From Maratus speciosus (taxonomy: Eukaryota; Arthropoda; Arachnida; Araneae; Salticidae): DNA of 64,000 bases. The notes under the pieces were generated by a model that ran no database searches, was not told the origin of the DNA, and worked only from the letters and a program-made list of their open reading frames with translations. Where the stretch lies: NCBI GenBank assembly GCA_963932465.1, contig OZ010799.1, forward strand, positions 281,986,083-282,050,082, read 5' to 3'. This document shows, piece by piece, positions 1-10,100 of this stretch. Numbering within the stretch: position 1 is the first letter of the stretch; every line of letters starts with the position of its first letter. Made by a program: the position numbers and the translations under genes.

Positions 1-349
1 TTATTATTATTATTATATTTTAATTTTTTTACTTACTTTAAAATGACGTATCGAAGTAAATATTTTTTAAATCGTAGTTGTTGAGTCGCAAAGGAGTAAT
101 TTTTGTTTCTTTACTTTCTAATCTCACGTAGATATTCTTCAAAAAATGTGATGAAAGTTATTGTTCTTTCCCTTATGAGAATTTAACAATGGCTATGTTA
201 TTCTATGCATGTAATTAATTTTTACATTTTCGTTTAAATTTTTGTCAACTTTCAGAAATCTTTAATCTTAATTTACGTAAATAAATTTTAATTTATTTTT
301 TTAATTAGTGTTCGTAAGCTAGGAAATTTCGTTCAAATACGTTTTAATC
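1..349. other. AT-rich sequence, no feature seen
   Basis: Very AT-rich DNA opening with a short TTA microsatellite. I see no ORF, terminal repeat or RNA motif. It may include the decayed upstream part of the edge repeat that follows. Confidence 0.5.
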
Positions 350-870
350 TGACGCAGATATTCTAGAAAAACAGGTGGCGCTGCTGTGCTGCATTTTTCA
401 CGATTTCCGCAATAGCTATATCTCAAGAACTAATGCATGAATTTTCATGAAACTTCAGATTCAGTTACTTCCTGCTATAAATCGGTCCTAATTAGTTTTT
501 GGTGTAAATCACCCAACAGGTGGCGCTGCTATGCAGAATTTTTTACAATTTCTGCAATAGCTCTATCTCAAAAAACTAATGCACGGATTTTCATCAATCT
601 TCGGATTCTGTTAGAAGTTGTCAAAGCTGTTGATTATTAGATTTTGGTGTAAATCATCTAACAGGTGGTGCTGATATGCCACATTTTTCAGGAAGTATTA
701 ACATGTATGAGATAGAGAAAGTTTTGGGATTGCCACATCTGACTAGTTCATTCATGCAATGGTTTTTATTCACACCCTTGAAAATTCTATTAAACATTTC
801 ATTTTTTTTATTTTCGCAATTAGTGTTTGTCTTCTCTGTGGAGATAGTTCTTACAATGTTTTTTATTTAA
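350..870 (+). repeat. Edge repeat, left copy (three ~145-bp modules plus tail)
   Basis: Three tandem modules have landmarks CAGGTGGCGCTGCT (diverged in the third) near 373, 528 and 663, each with the phrase 'caagaactaatgca' or a variant. A tail follows with 'gaagtatta', 'tatgagatag' and 'gaaagttttg'. The same modules in the same order, with the same tail, recur at 62500-63560, so this is one dispersed family with an internal tandem array. Short ORFs here are not conserved between modules and are not genes. The superfamily is unknown to me. Confidence 0.7.
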
Positions 871-918
871 TATTTATTCTTCCACAACCAAGCTAAATTC
901 CTAATCTCTGTTTTAGAT

Positions 919-1110
919 ATAGACCGGGAGATGGCGGCACAGACAATCAACTCATCCAGTTCACACGGATGAAATTCTAGGATTAGTTAAATCTCGATTA
1001 GCATATTAAAACGCAATCGGTCTGCCAGGTCATATCTTGGTGGAAAATACCTGAAATCCCGATTTTAGTGGTTGACTCGTAGGTTCACACTGTAAAACAT
1101 TTGTGTAAGT
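919..1110 (+). repeat. Left terminal inverted repeat of the 5.9-kb nest
   Basis: About 190 bp, reverse-complementary to 6595-6833 with perhaps 80-85% identity by eye. The right arm carries about 70 bp of extra sequence near 6605-6665 that this arm lacks. Confidence 0.65.
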
Positions 1111-2431
1111 TTACTCTGGATTATGAGTGGAACACCACACAAATTCTGGAGTAAGCCATTCTAACATTTTAAAAACTCAAATTGTTGGAGTTTTCTTTCA
1201 CAATGGCTGTGAGACCTCACATCTCAATCATACACCTCGACATCTCCGGGCTGAAAACTGGTTTCAACTTAGTCGCATACGCCACGTGAGATCTATTGGC
1301 AGGGATTTTTTTTTACCCCTGCAACTTGCAACCTATTTGCACTCTGTGGTCTGCAATTCACCCACATGTCGAAGCAAGAACAACACGTGTTTGTTGAGAT
1401 TTTAATGTTACTTTTCTTATTAAAAAATGATCAAAAGTACGCATACGCCGCCGTCTTGTGTGATATATGGATGTCATTCTAATTAGAAGAATGGAGGGAA
1501 ACATATGGCGTACTGTTTTACGTTTGAAAAAACAAAGATCATTCCCAAAAATGGATATCATTAATAAACTCTCAAAGTACAGTAAGGTAGGAAAATATAT
1601 AGTTAATTTATTTTTCAAAGTATTATATATATTCAATGTTTCATTTATTAGTTTTTATCGCATTATTTCTTTAAAAATTAAATATGAAAAACGTTTTGTT
1701 TTAGTATAGTATATAATTTTTTATAAAATCTATATTTACACAGAATATGTAAAGCCTGAAAAATAATGTATATATAACTATGTGTGTGAATTATATTTAT
1801 TGTTGTAAATTATTCTGTAGAAAATAATATTTGTATTTGAATAAGAAATAAATATAAATTATTTTAATTATTATTATTTAATATATAAATATTTTAATAA
1901 CTAGGTGTAACTATTTTAATTATTATTTATTATTATTTAAAGTGTTATATATTCAATTTTTCATTTTAATCACTTTATTTATTACGGTTTAAATGAAGCA
2001 TAATTTAAAGAATGCTGCTTTTTTTTCCTCTTATGAAAACACATTTTATTTTAGTATGGTAACGTAGTACAGTAATAGTAAATAACCCTTTATAAAATCC
2101 ATGTTTACAAAGAATATGTAAGGTATAAGAAAATTATACATGCGAATTATACTTTGTAATAGTATATGTTGCAGAAATATTTTTTTTTAATATTAGCAAT
2201 AATAATTAAGTGAAACTATTTTGTTTACTATTTTTTGTTATTATTATATAGTCGAGTGTTTTTGTTATTCCTTTTTATTACAACATTTCATTACAAGTTA
2301 AGGAGGAAGAGAAGGCGGGCGGGGGGGATGTAAATTTTGTGAAATTCTGTCCTATTTTATTCCTTTATCAGATTGATACAAAAACTATATCAAAATACAT
2401 ATTCAGAAACACAAATACTCTTCGGGAAATA

Positions 2432-2432
<1 letters not shown>
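1111..2432. other. Left half of the nest, no recognisable feature
   Basis: It begins with GTGTAA/TTACAC-type short motifs shared with the right arm, then becomes unique AT-rich DNA. Opposed ORFs around 1358-1709 overlap each other on both strands and show no domain. A purine-rich stretch ending in a G run lies near 2300-2330. Confidence 0.4.

Positions 2433-2475
<43 letters not shown>
2433..2475. repeat. Poly-A tract (43 nt)
   Basis: Uninterrupted A run. The ORFs crossing it on both strands owe their length to it. Comparable tracts lie at 7508-7539, 9970-10011, 27359-27403, 54025-54064 and 62271-62312. Confidence 0.95.
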
Positions 2476-2477
<2 letters not shown>

Positions 2478-2570
2478 GTCGCTGGGGCAGGAGGATGGGG
2501 GGATTTTCTGTGGAAGATTTTAATTTCAGAAGTTTATAAGTGTACCTAAGTACATATTTCTCATTTTGAG

Positions 2571-2760
2571 TGCTAAATTTTTCCTGCACCTATTAATGAT
2601 CATCTGGTATTGAAATATTATTTACCTAAAATAATTTTTTTTACAAAATAGTAGCAGCTTTCAAAAGAAAAAAATATATGAACACAATTTGCTAAAAATT
2701 AGTATATATTAATAAACAAGCCTTTAAAAGCACGCTTTTTATTTATTTTGTTTCAATATA
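2571..2760 (+). repeat. Inner inverted arm, left
   Basis: Near-identical in reverse complement to 6241-6140 followed by 4160-4072. The match is continuous once the element at 4162-6118 is removed, which shows that element arrived later. Shared blocks include TTTTTCCTGCACCTATTAAT, CATCTGGTATT and TTATTTACCTAAAATAAT. Confidence 0.75.
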
Positions 2761-3034
2761 TATATATTTTTTTCAAATTTTGAAATAACAATTTAGTGTA
2801 TTTGAGAAAGAAAATTTTATCAAATACAATCAAATACAATCATCAAGATTAGAAAAATTGTATCAAAGAAAATTTATAGAAAGAAACATTCTAAAATTGT
2901 AAATTTAACCCAATTTTTAGGCAGTGTTGACAAATGAATAATGAATGTTGAAAACGTACATCTAATAACGTGTAACATTTCAGGAAATCTTATCCCTAAT
3001 ACCTTATACACAATTACTGTGTAAGGTTAAATTT

Positions 3035-3070
<36 letters not shown>

Positions 3071-4071
3071 ATATAAATATTTTTACTTTTACTATTTATT
3101 CATTTAAATTATTCTAAATTGCCGGCCTATTCATTATTTCCTTTTTTTTAATACGCTCTATTATTTATTTCTAATTAAATTCCTATAATTTTAAAACGCG
3201 TATCTTAATAATAGATTTATTCCAAAACGTAATCTAAACTTTTAATCCCTTCATTAATTTTTATCGTCTACCAAACTGTACAGTTCTGAACGCAGTTATT
3301 TATTTTTCGAATGTTTATCAAAGCCATTTTTACATTTTTATTCTATTTCATCTCCTTTTCCCGCCCGCTAGGCGACAACCTTTTCAAATCGAAATTCTTC
3401 CATTAGCGGCCTCGGGATTCTTTCCTGTGACGTTTCTTGATCGCTCTCCATTGGCTGAGTGTCGGATCCCAGGTTCACTTCAAAGCTCGTTCGTGATTTT
3501 GGTTTGGTTAGCCTGAAGTTTCCATTTCAATCGGAATTCCTCCGGGCATTCTAATAAATAGTTCGAGCATGAGCTCAGAACTAGATTTTTGTGCTGTTTG
3601 ATTGTTTACATAACCTGTTACCTGGTGTCCTAAGCCATGTAGAATAATCATTTCGTGAATTAACATCTATTCGCATGAGTAACTAGTTCATGCTCGAGTG
3701 GAATGCTCTGATTTCTCATCCTGTGGGAATTGTTTAATGTTGTTATGTTCTGATGGAATAAACAGTTTCCTATGACTAGGTTTCCATGCTTTTAATTGGG
3801 AAAACCCCATATTTCTTCATACGCCTTTTTTCACCACTCACACGGCCTAATCTGCCTTGTCTTCATCATGAATAAATAAGAGTTTGATTGGACTCTATCA
3901 ATATTCTCATCGCTCTACTTGTGCTAAGTGGTATGCCTGCTATACAACCTCCCCAACGGCTGATTAAAAGGTGGCACGAATCAAGTAATATGTCGTAAAA
4001 AGCACGACGTGATTGCTCGGCTTAACACATTAAATTGTTTCGTAATATATATATATATATATATATATATT
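2761..4071. other. Central spacer of the nest
   Basis: It holds TA microsatellites at about 3036-3066 and 4024-4070. Between them is a less AT-rich block (about 3350-4020) with a CCATTGG sequence and a short inverted repeat, CTAGTTC...TCATGCTCGA, at about 3561-3584 and 3681-3704. A stretch at about 2930-3030 resembles the 113-bp repeat at 6242-6520. No ORF or splice-flanked exon is evident. This block could be host DNA or cargo caught between the arms. Confidence 0.4.
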
Positions 4072-4160
4072 AATTGAAGCAAAATAATTAATAACTTTTA
4101 AAGGTTTGTTTATTAATAAATACTAATTTTTAGTAAAATGTGTTTTTAATATATATATAT
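4072..4160 (-). repeat. Inner inverted arm, right, first part
   Basis: Reverse complement of the distal part of 2571-2760 (shared GTTTATTAATA, TACTAATTTTTAG). It stops in a TA run exactly where the 1.96-kb TIR element is inserted and resumes after 6119. Confidence 0.7.
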
Positions 4161-4161
4161 A

Positions 4162-6118
4162 CAGGGTGTCCGGTCTCAACGGTGTCCAATGCCTAATTCC
4201 TAAACCGTTCGTCATAGACATATAGTTCCAATTACAAAAATGTTTAAAATCAGGTAAAGAAATATTTTAAAAGCGATTTGGGTCAATAAAAACATTTCTT
4301 AAAAAATTACCAAATTTAAATTTTTATACGGTCCCCCGGTCCTATAAGTTATATTTAAATAAAATTTTCCTTTAACACTGACAAGTAATACACAAAAAGT
4401 CCCGTTATTCTACGATTAAAATTGACCGAGTAATAGCTGTTTAAAGTTGGAGCACATTTTTTGCTGCAAATTGGGGGTCATTCACAAATTTAGTCGAAAT
4501 ATAATTTCGTCAGATATATTAAAAAATGGTTGGGAGTAAAATTAACATTGCAATATAAATTTGAAATCTTTAGTCATTCTGACATATTAATACAAAATAT
4601 ACAATTTGTAATAAACATTTAAGAAGAAAGAAAACAGAATTTTTGTTAAATAAAATGATGTTAAATTAACAGCCTCAATTCTTTACGAAATGATACCTAT
4701 TTTAAAATATTATTAGATTACACTAGCCTGGAAAAGTTAGGTTATGTCATGTTTTTTAGCTTTTGATAATTTATTCCTATGTATTCTGTACCGCTGAATC
4801 TGAAATTGACCTTCATTTTTAACCATCGCATCAGGATTTTTCGCAAATTTCAAAGTTAAAAAGTTCAAAGTTGAAATTGAATCTCTTCCCTCATCTCATG
4901 GGACCACTCAGCTATTTAGCGGTCAGAATCCCAGGATAAGCTAAAATATCGAATAAATTATTGAATAAAATAAAATAAAATAAAACAAAAAAAAAGTTTT
5001 ACATATGTTTTATAGTATGAGATTTCCGCTATATTTTAACTTACACATTTACGATTTGAAAAAAATTCTAACGTGATGGTTAAAAATGAAGGTCATTTTC
5101 AGATTCAGTGCTAAAAAGTACGTAAAAATCAATTATCAAAAGTTAAAAAACACAACCATCACCTCTACTTTATAGTATCCGATTTTTGTTATTCTTTAAA
5201 TTTGGCAATTTATGATTTGCGAAATATCCTGACATGATGGTTAAAAATTAATGTAATTTTCGGATTCAGTGCTAAAAAATGCATAAAAGTAAAAAAAAAA
5301 AAAAAAAAAAAAACCTAAATTACAGTCTTGTATTATATAATCTAAAATTTTTTCTTAAACTTCTTGGCGGTAATCTATCCGAAATTTTTTGTGCTATCCT
5401 GTAAAATAAGTATAAAAGGTAACCAACGAAAATCATAATAATATTAGATTGTTATTGCATTTGCGCCAGTATGTAAAATGTAATCATGATCGGATATTTA
5501 AAAGTGAGTTAAATTTCGAGTACAAATTTTGAACTGGAAAAACATACATACGATCGTTGAAGTAACATAAAAACTTACAAAAATAACATAATTTTTGTTA
5601 AAAGAAATCATAAAAGAAACAGTCTCAAATCCTGGCAAAATAAAACATGTGTTATTTTAGCCAATCTGAAACTTAATAAATGTTAACTTAATCGTAATAC
5701 TTGTACGATTTTTTTCAAAGCGCAGATACACATAAAATACGATCTTCGAATACTTTAAGCACTTGGTATGTGACCCCTCAATGCCAAGCCGAACTCATTT
5801 GTTTTCAGAGCAAAAAAGTGGCATAAGTCATGCATTTTTAAAGTTTCATAATTCACTCAATTTTAGTGTTATATGAATGGGACTTTTTTTGTCTTACTTC
5901 TCAGTGTAATTGGAAATTTTTACTAAATATAACTTATAGGACCTGGGGACCGTATAAAAAATTAAATTTCGTAATTTTTAAGAAATGTTTTTATTAACCC
6001 AAATCGATTTTAAAATATTTCTTTACCTGATTTAAAACATTTTTGTAATTGGAACTATATGTCTATGACTAACGGTTTAGGAATTAGCCATTGGACACCA
6101 TTGAGACCGGACACCCTG
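4162..6118. mobile_element. Long-TIR element with CAGGGTGTCC ends, TA target (mariner-like, non-autonomous)
   Basis: The ends are perfect inverted CAGGGTGTCCGGTCTCAA, flanked by TA inside a TA repeat. TIR similarity continues inward about 330 bp (4162-4485 against 5770-6118) with few differences. TA targets and this type of terminus suit Tc1/mariner-class elements. That is an inference, because no transposase remains. Between the arms, a ~75-bp module (landmark GATGGTTAAAAAT...GATTCAGTGCTAAAAA) occurs three times, at about 5046 and 5200 in one direction and about 4776 in the other. Confidence 0.8.
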
Positions 6119-6119
6119 T

Positions 6120-6241
6120 ATATATATATATATATATTTCTTTTCGCATTTAAAGGATGTTACTATTTTGTAAAAAAATTATTTTAGGTAAATAATATTT
6201 TAATACCAGATGATTATTAATAGGTGCAGGAAAAATTTAGC
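6120..6241 (-). repeat. Inner inverted arm, right, second part
   Basis: Continues the arm split by the 1.96-kb insertion. Reverse complement of about 2571-2660, with only a few mismatches. Confidence 0.7.
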
Positions 6242-6520
6242 AATTCCATGAAAGCTTACGCCTACTGGTGTGTAATCTAACACACAATTACTGTGTAAGA
6301 TTACAGACAAATGTGGTGAAAACTTACACCTAATAATGGGTATCCTTCCAGGAAAATTAGGGGAAACGTTACTTCTACTGGTGTGTTACCTAACACAAAA
6401 TTACTGTGAAAGCTTCCAGGCAATTTTGGTGTAACCTTACACAATATTTGTGAAATGTTTCCCAAAATTACGGTGTAACTTTACACAAGAGCTGTGTAAT
6501 ATTACACCAGTTATATCAGT
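6242..6520. repeat. 113-bp tandem repeat with GTGTAA/TTACAC palindromes
   Basis: Two-plus units with landmark GGTGTGTTACCTAACACA at 6267 and 6380 (113-bp offset). Each contains short palindromes built from GTGTAA and TTACAC. One related unit lies near 2930-3030. Local hairpin potential is high. Confidence 0.6.
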
Positions 6521-6594
6521 TAGATACCAACATAGGTTTGGAGGCAGCAATGCTGCCTCCAGTTTATGGAGTAACGTTACACCATATGTTTTAC

Positions 6595-6833
6595 AGTGCA
6601 TCATTGTGTTTTCCTGCACCCAAAGGTATGAAAACATGGAGGACTGGGAGCAGGAAAACGCAATGGTAAACCTACGAGTCAGCCGCTAACATCGGGTTTT
6701 CAGGCGTTTTGCAACAAGATATGACTTTGCAGACCGATTGAATTTTAATATGCGAATCAAGATTTACTAATCCTAGAATTTTATCCGCGAAATCGATGAG
6801 GTGGTTGTCTGTGCTGCCGGCTCTCTGTCTAAT
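6595..6833 (-). repeat. Right terminal inverted repeat of the 5.9-kb nest
   Basis: Reverse complement of 919-1110, with about 70 bp of extra sequence around 6605-6665. Outer edge reads CGGCTCTCTGTCTAAT. Confidence 0.65.
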
Positions 6834-7503
6834 AGCTTCCATTATAAAAAAGTAAGAAGTTACCTATTGCAGATGTCCGGAGGACAGAATCTTCGGGACA
6901 TTTTGGTATATTTAACCCAAAACCATTCTCAGGTCAAATGTTGCTATATATATATGTCTTTTTGCAGGGGATTGCATTCGTAATTATAAACCGATTTGAA
7001 TATGGCTGAGCATGTGTACAGAAATTACTAATGTCTCAACCGAGTTCGTTGGCCAGTTTCATCCATCATATTTCTTTGAAAGGGCAGCCACTTAAAGATT
7101 TCAAATTCAAAAAGATGTAAAAATAAAATAGATATCCAAAAATCTTTTCCCGTTAATTTTTCGACACCAACTCAATGATTCCGGAGTATTGTTTGTTCTG
7201 CCTCTATCTTAAAACATAACTGAGATATAGCGGTTTAAATTTCTAGGATGGCTGACATTTTGTGAAAAGACAACAAATTACAATAAGAGGTTCTTCCATA
7301 AATGGCCTTAATTTATGGAAAATATTTTGCGCAAATTGTCTTTCATTGTTGTAACCATTTTTCCAATTATTGCACGCTTAAAACTACTTAATCCTATCCA
7401 CCAGCATCAAATGCTCACCAAACTACGCGATACTTGGCGAAATAATTCCAAATTTGGTGACAAAAATAGGTTGCCATATATGAAAATAATTTGGCAATAC
7501 ACG

Positions 7504-7544
<41 letters not shown>

Positions 7545-8085
7545 CCCTACCAATTTTAATATTGGCGAAAACTGGCAATCTTCTACAAACGGATTTTACA
7601 CAATTTAAGTTTGCGTATTTGAGAAAAAATAGTTAAATTCATAAAAAAACATGGAAAATGGTCTATACCATTTCCTCCCGATAGAGGCAGAAAGGACTTT
7701 TTTGTTTATATCTCAGTTTTTTAAGAAACTTTGCTAATGTATTTGAAAAATATTAAAATAGCAAATAAAGCCTTTATGCAAGAATATTAATAACCATAGG
7801 TACACGTAGCGACCGCTAGATGTCGCTACTTGTTCACTCAGTCGTTTCATCTGCTTCTCTCTCATTGGTTGTTTTTGGTGCATTCGCTACCCGTATCGGG
7901 TATATTGTTTCTGCCATTTTGCCCAGCCTTGCTTTTTCTAGCACGCTGTGCCTTGCTCTATCTCGCACTGAAGAAGAATCTCGCTAGTAAATTCGAAACA
8001 GCTGTTTGCTGCATTTTATGTATTATTTGTGCATTTTTATACGTTATTTTCTGCTTTTTAATAATTGAAAAATGCTTATCACTTC
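6834..8085. other. Intergenic DNA with one less AT-rich block
   Basis: Mostly unique AT-rich sequence with a 32-nt T run at 7508-7539. From about 7800 to 8020 the DNA is richer in GC and contains GCGACCGCTAGATGTCGC and, at about 7966-8014, a CTGAAGA...GAAACAGCTG arrangement (see findings). A 102-residue hydrophobic ORF at 7830-8138 has no recognisable domain and runs into the neighbouring repeat, so I do not call it a gene. Confidence 0.4.
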
Positions 8086-8358
8086 GGCACAATGTATCGA
8101 AGTGCACATTTTTCTACCAAGTAGTTTTCGAATTATGATTAAAAACATCAAAATGATGGTATAAGTCTATGAGCCGTCTATGATGTGCAGAAAAAATTAC
8201 TTTGAAAAAAAATCTATATTTTACTCATTTTATTGAAACTTTTGGACAGGCAATAGTCGAAAGACATTAAGCAAGTGAAATGATCATATTTGCAAAAAAT
8301 AATACATTAATAGAATTGACTTAGTCATTCTGTAGCATTTCAACAATCGAGTACTGAA

Positions 8359-8369
8359 CTTCAATTAGG
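8359..8369. repeat. SINE target duplication, left (11 bp)
   Basis: CTTCAATTAGG, repeated exactly at 8612-8622. Confidence 0.85.
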
Positions 8370-8611
8370 TTGGTTGGTTGATTTTTGACGGCCAATTATC
8401 TACTCGAGGTATATAAGCCCTAGGGGGAGTGCCCTTCGTGAAGGTCTTTCTAAGGGAGCCTAACCCGTATTTACGCATGTAAATCCAAGGTTTCGAAGAA
8501 AACCACGAAAACTCCGAAACGGTTAGGCCGACGGGCGCGATTGGGTTCGAACCCAGCACCTCCCGTCTACCAGCTTCGAGAGCAGAACCTCTCAGCCACT
8601 GGTGGGGTGAG
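8370..8611 (-). mobile_element. tRNA-derived SINE, copy 1
   Basis: On the minus strand this reads from a tRNA-like head to a CAACC-repeat tail. The pol III A box TGGCTGAGAGG (plus-strand 8588-8598) and B box GGTTCGAACCC (8543-8553) fit their consensus and are 34 nt apart, as in a tRNA. The body runs through a GGGCGCGATT region and ends in AAAAATCAACCAACCAACC. An exact 11-bp target duplication shows insertion by retrotransposition into the older MITE. A second copy lies at 44855-45087. It would be transcribed by pol III and mobilised by a LINE partner that is not in this window. Confidence 0.9.
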
Positions 8612-8622
8612 CTTCAATTAGG
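8612..8622. repeat. SINE target duplication, right (11 bp)
   Basis: CTTCAATTAGG, identical to 8359-8369. Confidence 0.85.
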
Positions 8623-8744
8623 ATACAACCTCTAAAACAGGGTCATTTAAAAATAATTTTATTCTCTGAAACTAATTGTACGAATTTCATGAAAATTTGT
8701 ATTACGAGTAAGTACAGGGTCGTTGCTTGTTTTTTCCACGACTA

Positions 8745-9099
8745 TACATACAGTACTGCTAAGATTCTTGAATTTCCGAATATTAGTCTTTACCTTATTT
8801 AATGGCAGGGAATTATTATAGCGGCTGCATATAAGTACAGCGCATATTACCATTCGAAATTAGTCTTACTCATTTTAATGGATAGTATAAATCCTGACAT
8901 AAGATTTATAATTGTTACTGTTCAGAAAATGAGTCATATATTTAAATCCATGTGCAGTAACTAGTTAAGAAAGCAAAACAACTACAAAATCTATAAATTT
9001 CTAATAATTTGGTTAACAAACCTATGTGAACATTTCCTGTAATTTATTTTTATTTACATGTTTAATTTTACTTTTCGGCAATATAATGAAGTTTTTAAG
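8745..9099. other. AT-rich sequence, no feature seen
   Basis: Unique AT-rich DNA. No ORF, repeat boundary or RNA motif recognised. Confidence 0.4.
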
Positions 9100-9512
9100 A
9101 AAATAGTTTTATGATTGTACACACCTATATATTTTATTATTAGTGAAAATTGTAGAATGATGACCTTTAAAGAAAATAATTTTTTAGAAGCTTGGAAGCA
9201 AGGTATTAGAATGATTTTATACAAAATAAAAACATATAAATAAAATATCAGAAAAATATATCTATTAAATATTTTTCTACTTTTTTTTTAAATATTTCAA
9301 ATATTAATAATATAATATAATAAATATTTAAAATATTCAAATTATACATCTATTAAATAGGTATATAAAAAAAAGCTTTATAGTTTTTAACAAAGTAGTA
9401 CACATCTATATATTTTATTATTAATGAAAATTGTGGAATGGTGACTTTAAAAAAATAAATTTTTAGAATCGTGGAACCAAAGAATTGGAAAGATTTTATA
9501 CAAAATCAAAAA
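9100..9512 (+). repeat. Direct duplication of ~130 bp (offset 280 bp)
   Basis: The segment at about 9100-9235 recurs at about 9380-9512, with shared blocks CTATATATTTTATTATTA, GAAAATTGT and TTTTATACAAAAT. The spacer is AT-rich. Identity is perhaps 80-85%, so it is not recent. Confidence 0.6.
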
Positions 9513-9966
9513 AAAACTCCAAGGTTTAATATCAGTCTTTATTTGGTGTGAAATCTGTCAAATGTAGAAGCAATTTGTTTTATTTCCATTTCTAAAAATA
9601 CACGATCTATTGGATTTTCACATTTTTACTTGATTTTCTTAGCTTTATAAAAGGATTTTTACTACATATAAATTTATGGCGAAAAAGAGGAAAAAGCCTT
9701 CAAATACATTGAGATTTCTTTGAACTGCTTTCAAATTCACTGCCATTTGTCACGGGAAAAAATTATATATTTTATTTGTGAGAAAAATACAGTTGTTTGA
9801 TCCCGGTGAGTTTTCGCGTATTATGTTTTTTGTGTGTAAAAATGTTTTAAAGAAGTAATTTCGATCAGAACTTTTTTTACTTTTTCTTTCAAATTCTGTC
9901 TCCAATATAACTCGCATCATATCGCTGTCAAAGTAATTACGTTCCTGCTTTAGAGATATGTCTTTC

Positions 9967-10013
<47 letters not shown>

Positions 10014-10100
10014 CTTCTGAAATTTAATAGCAGTTTTTTACACTGAAATATAGAAATGACAATTTATTTTGTATTCTATAGTGAGAAGAAAGTATATGAA
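9513..10100. other. AT-rich sequence with 42-nt poly-A at 9970-10011
   Basis: Apart from the long A run I see no feature. Confidence 0.4.

Larger units (their letters stand above)
919..6833. mobile_element. Large inverted-repeat (foldback-like) nest, ~5.9 kb
   Basis: The outer ends are inverted copies of each other: roughly 919-1110 matches the reverse complement of about 6595-6833. Shared blocks include GCACAGACAA, AAATTCTAGGATTAGT, GCATATTAAAA, CAATCGGTCTGC and CTGACTCGTAGGTT. A second inverted pair lies further in (2571-2760 against 4072-4160 plus 6120-6241). No transposase is readable inside, so this is a non-autonomous TIR element or two opposed copies of one repeat, with later insertions. 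No clear target duplication is visible at the outer ends. Confidence 0.65.
8086..8744 (+). mobile_element. Degraded copy of the CAGTCGTGG/TA MITE family, 5'-truncated
   Basis: It matches the inner and right parts of the elements at 23108-23972 and 29263-30317 (CCAAGTAGTTTTC, GAACTTCAATT, TTGTACGAATT) and ends with TTTTTCCACGACTATAC, the expected right terminus. The left end is missing. A SINE interrupts it at 8370-8611, so the SINE is younger. Confidence 0.7.

Noticed and set aside
2339..2589. Overlapping ORFs on both strands across a poly-A tract
   Set aside because: Their length comes from poly-Lys/poly-Phe coding of the 43-nt A run. No domain and no start context.
3350..4020. Promoter or first exon of a host gene (CCATTGG box, higher GC)
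   Set aside because: No TATA/initiator arrangement, ORF or splice donor that I could support. Listed only as a spacer.
7830..8138. 102-residue hydrophobic ORF that might be a membrane protein
   Set aside because: It runs from a less AT-rich block into a truncated MITE copy, has no recognisable family, and its hydrophobicity follows from T-rich codons.
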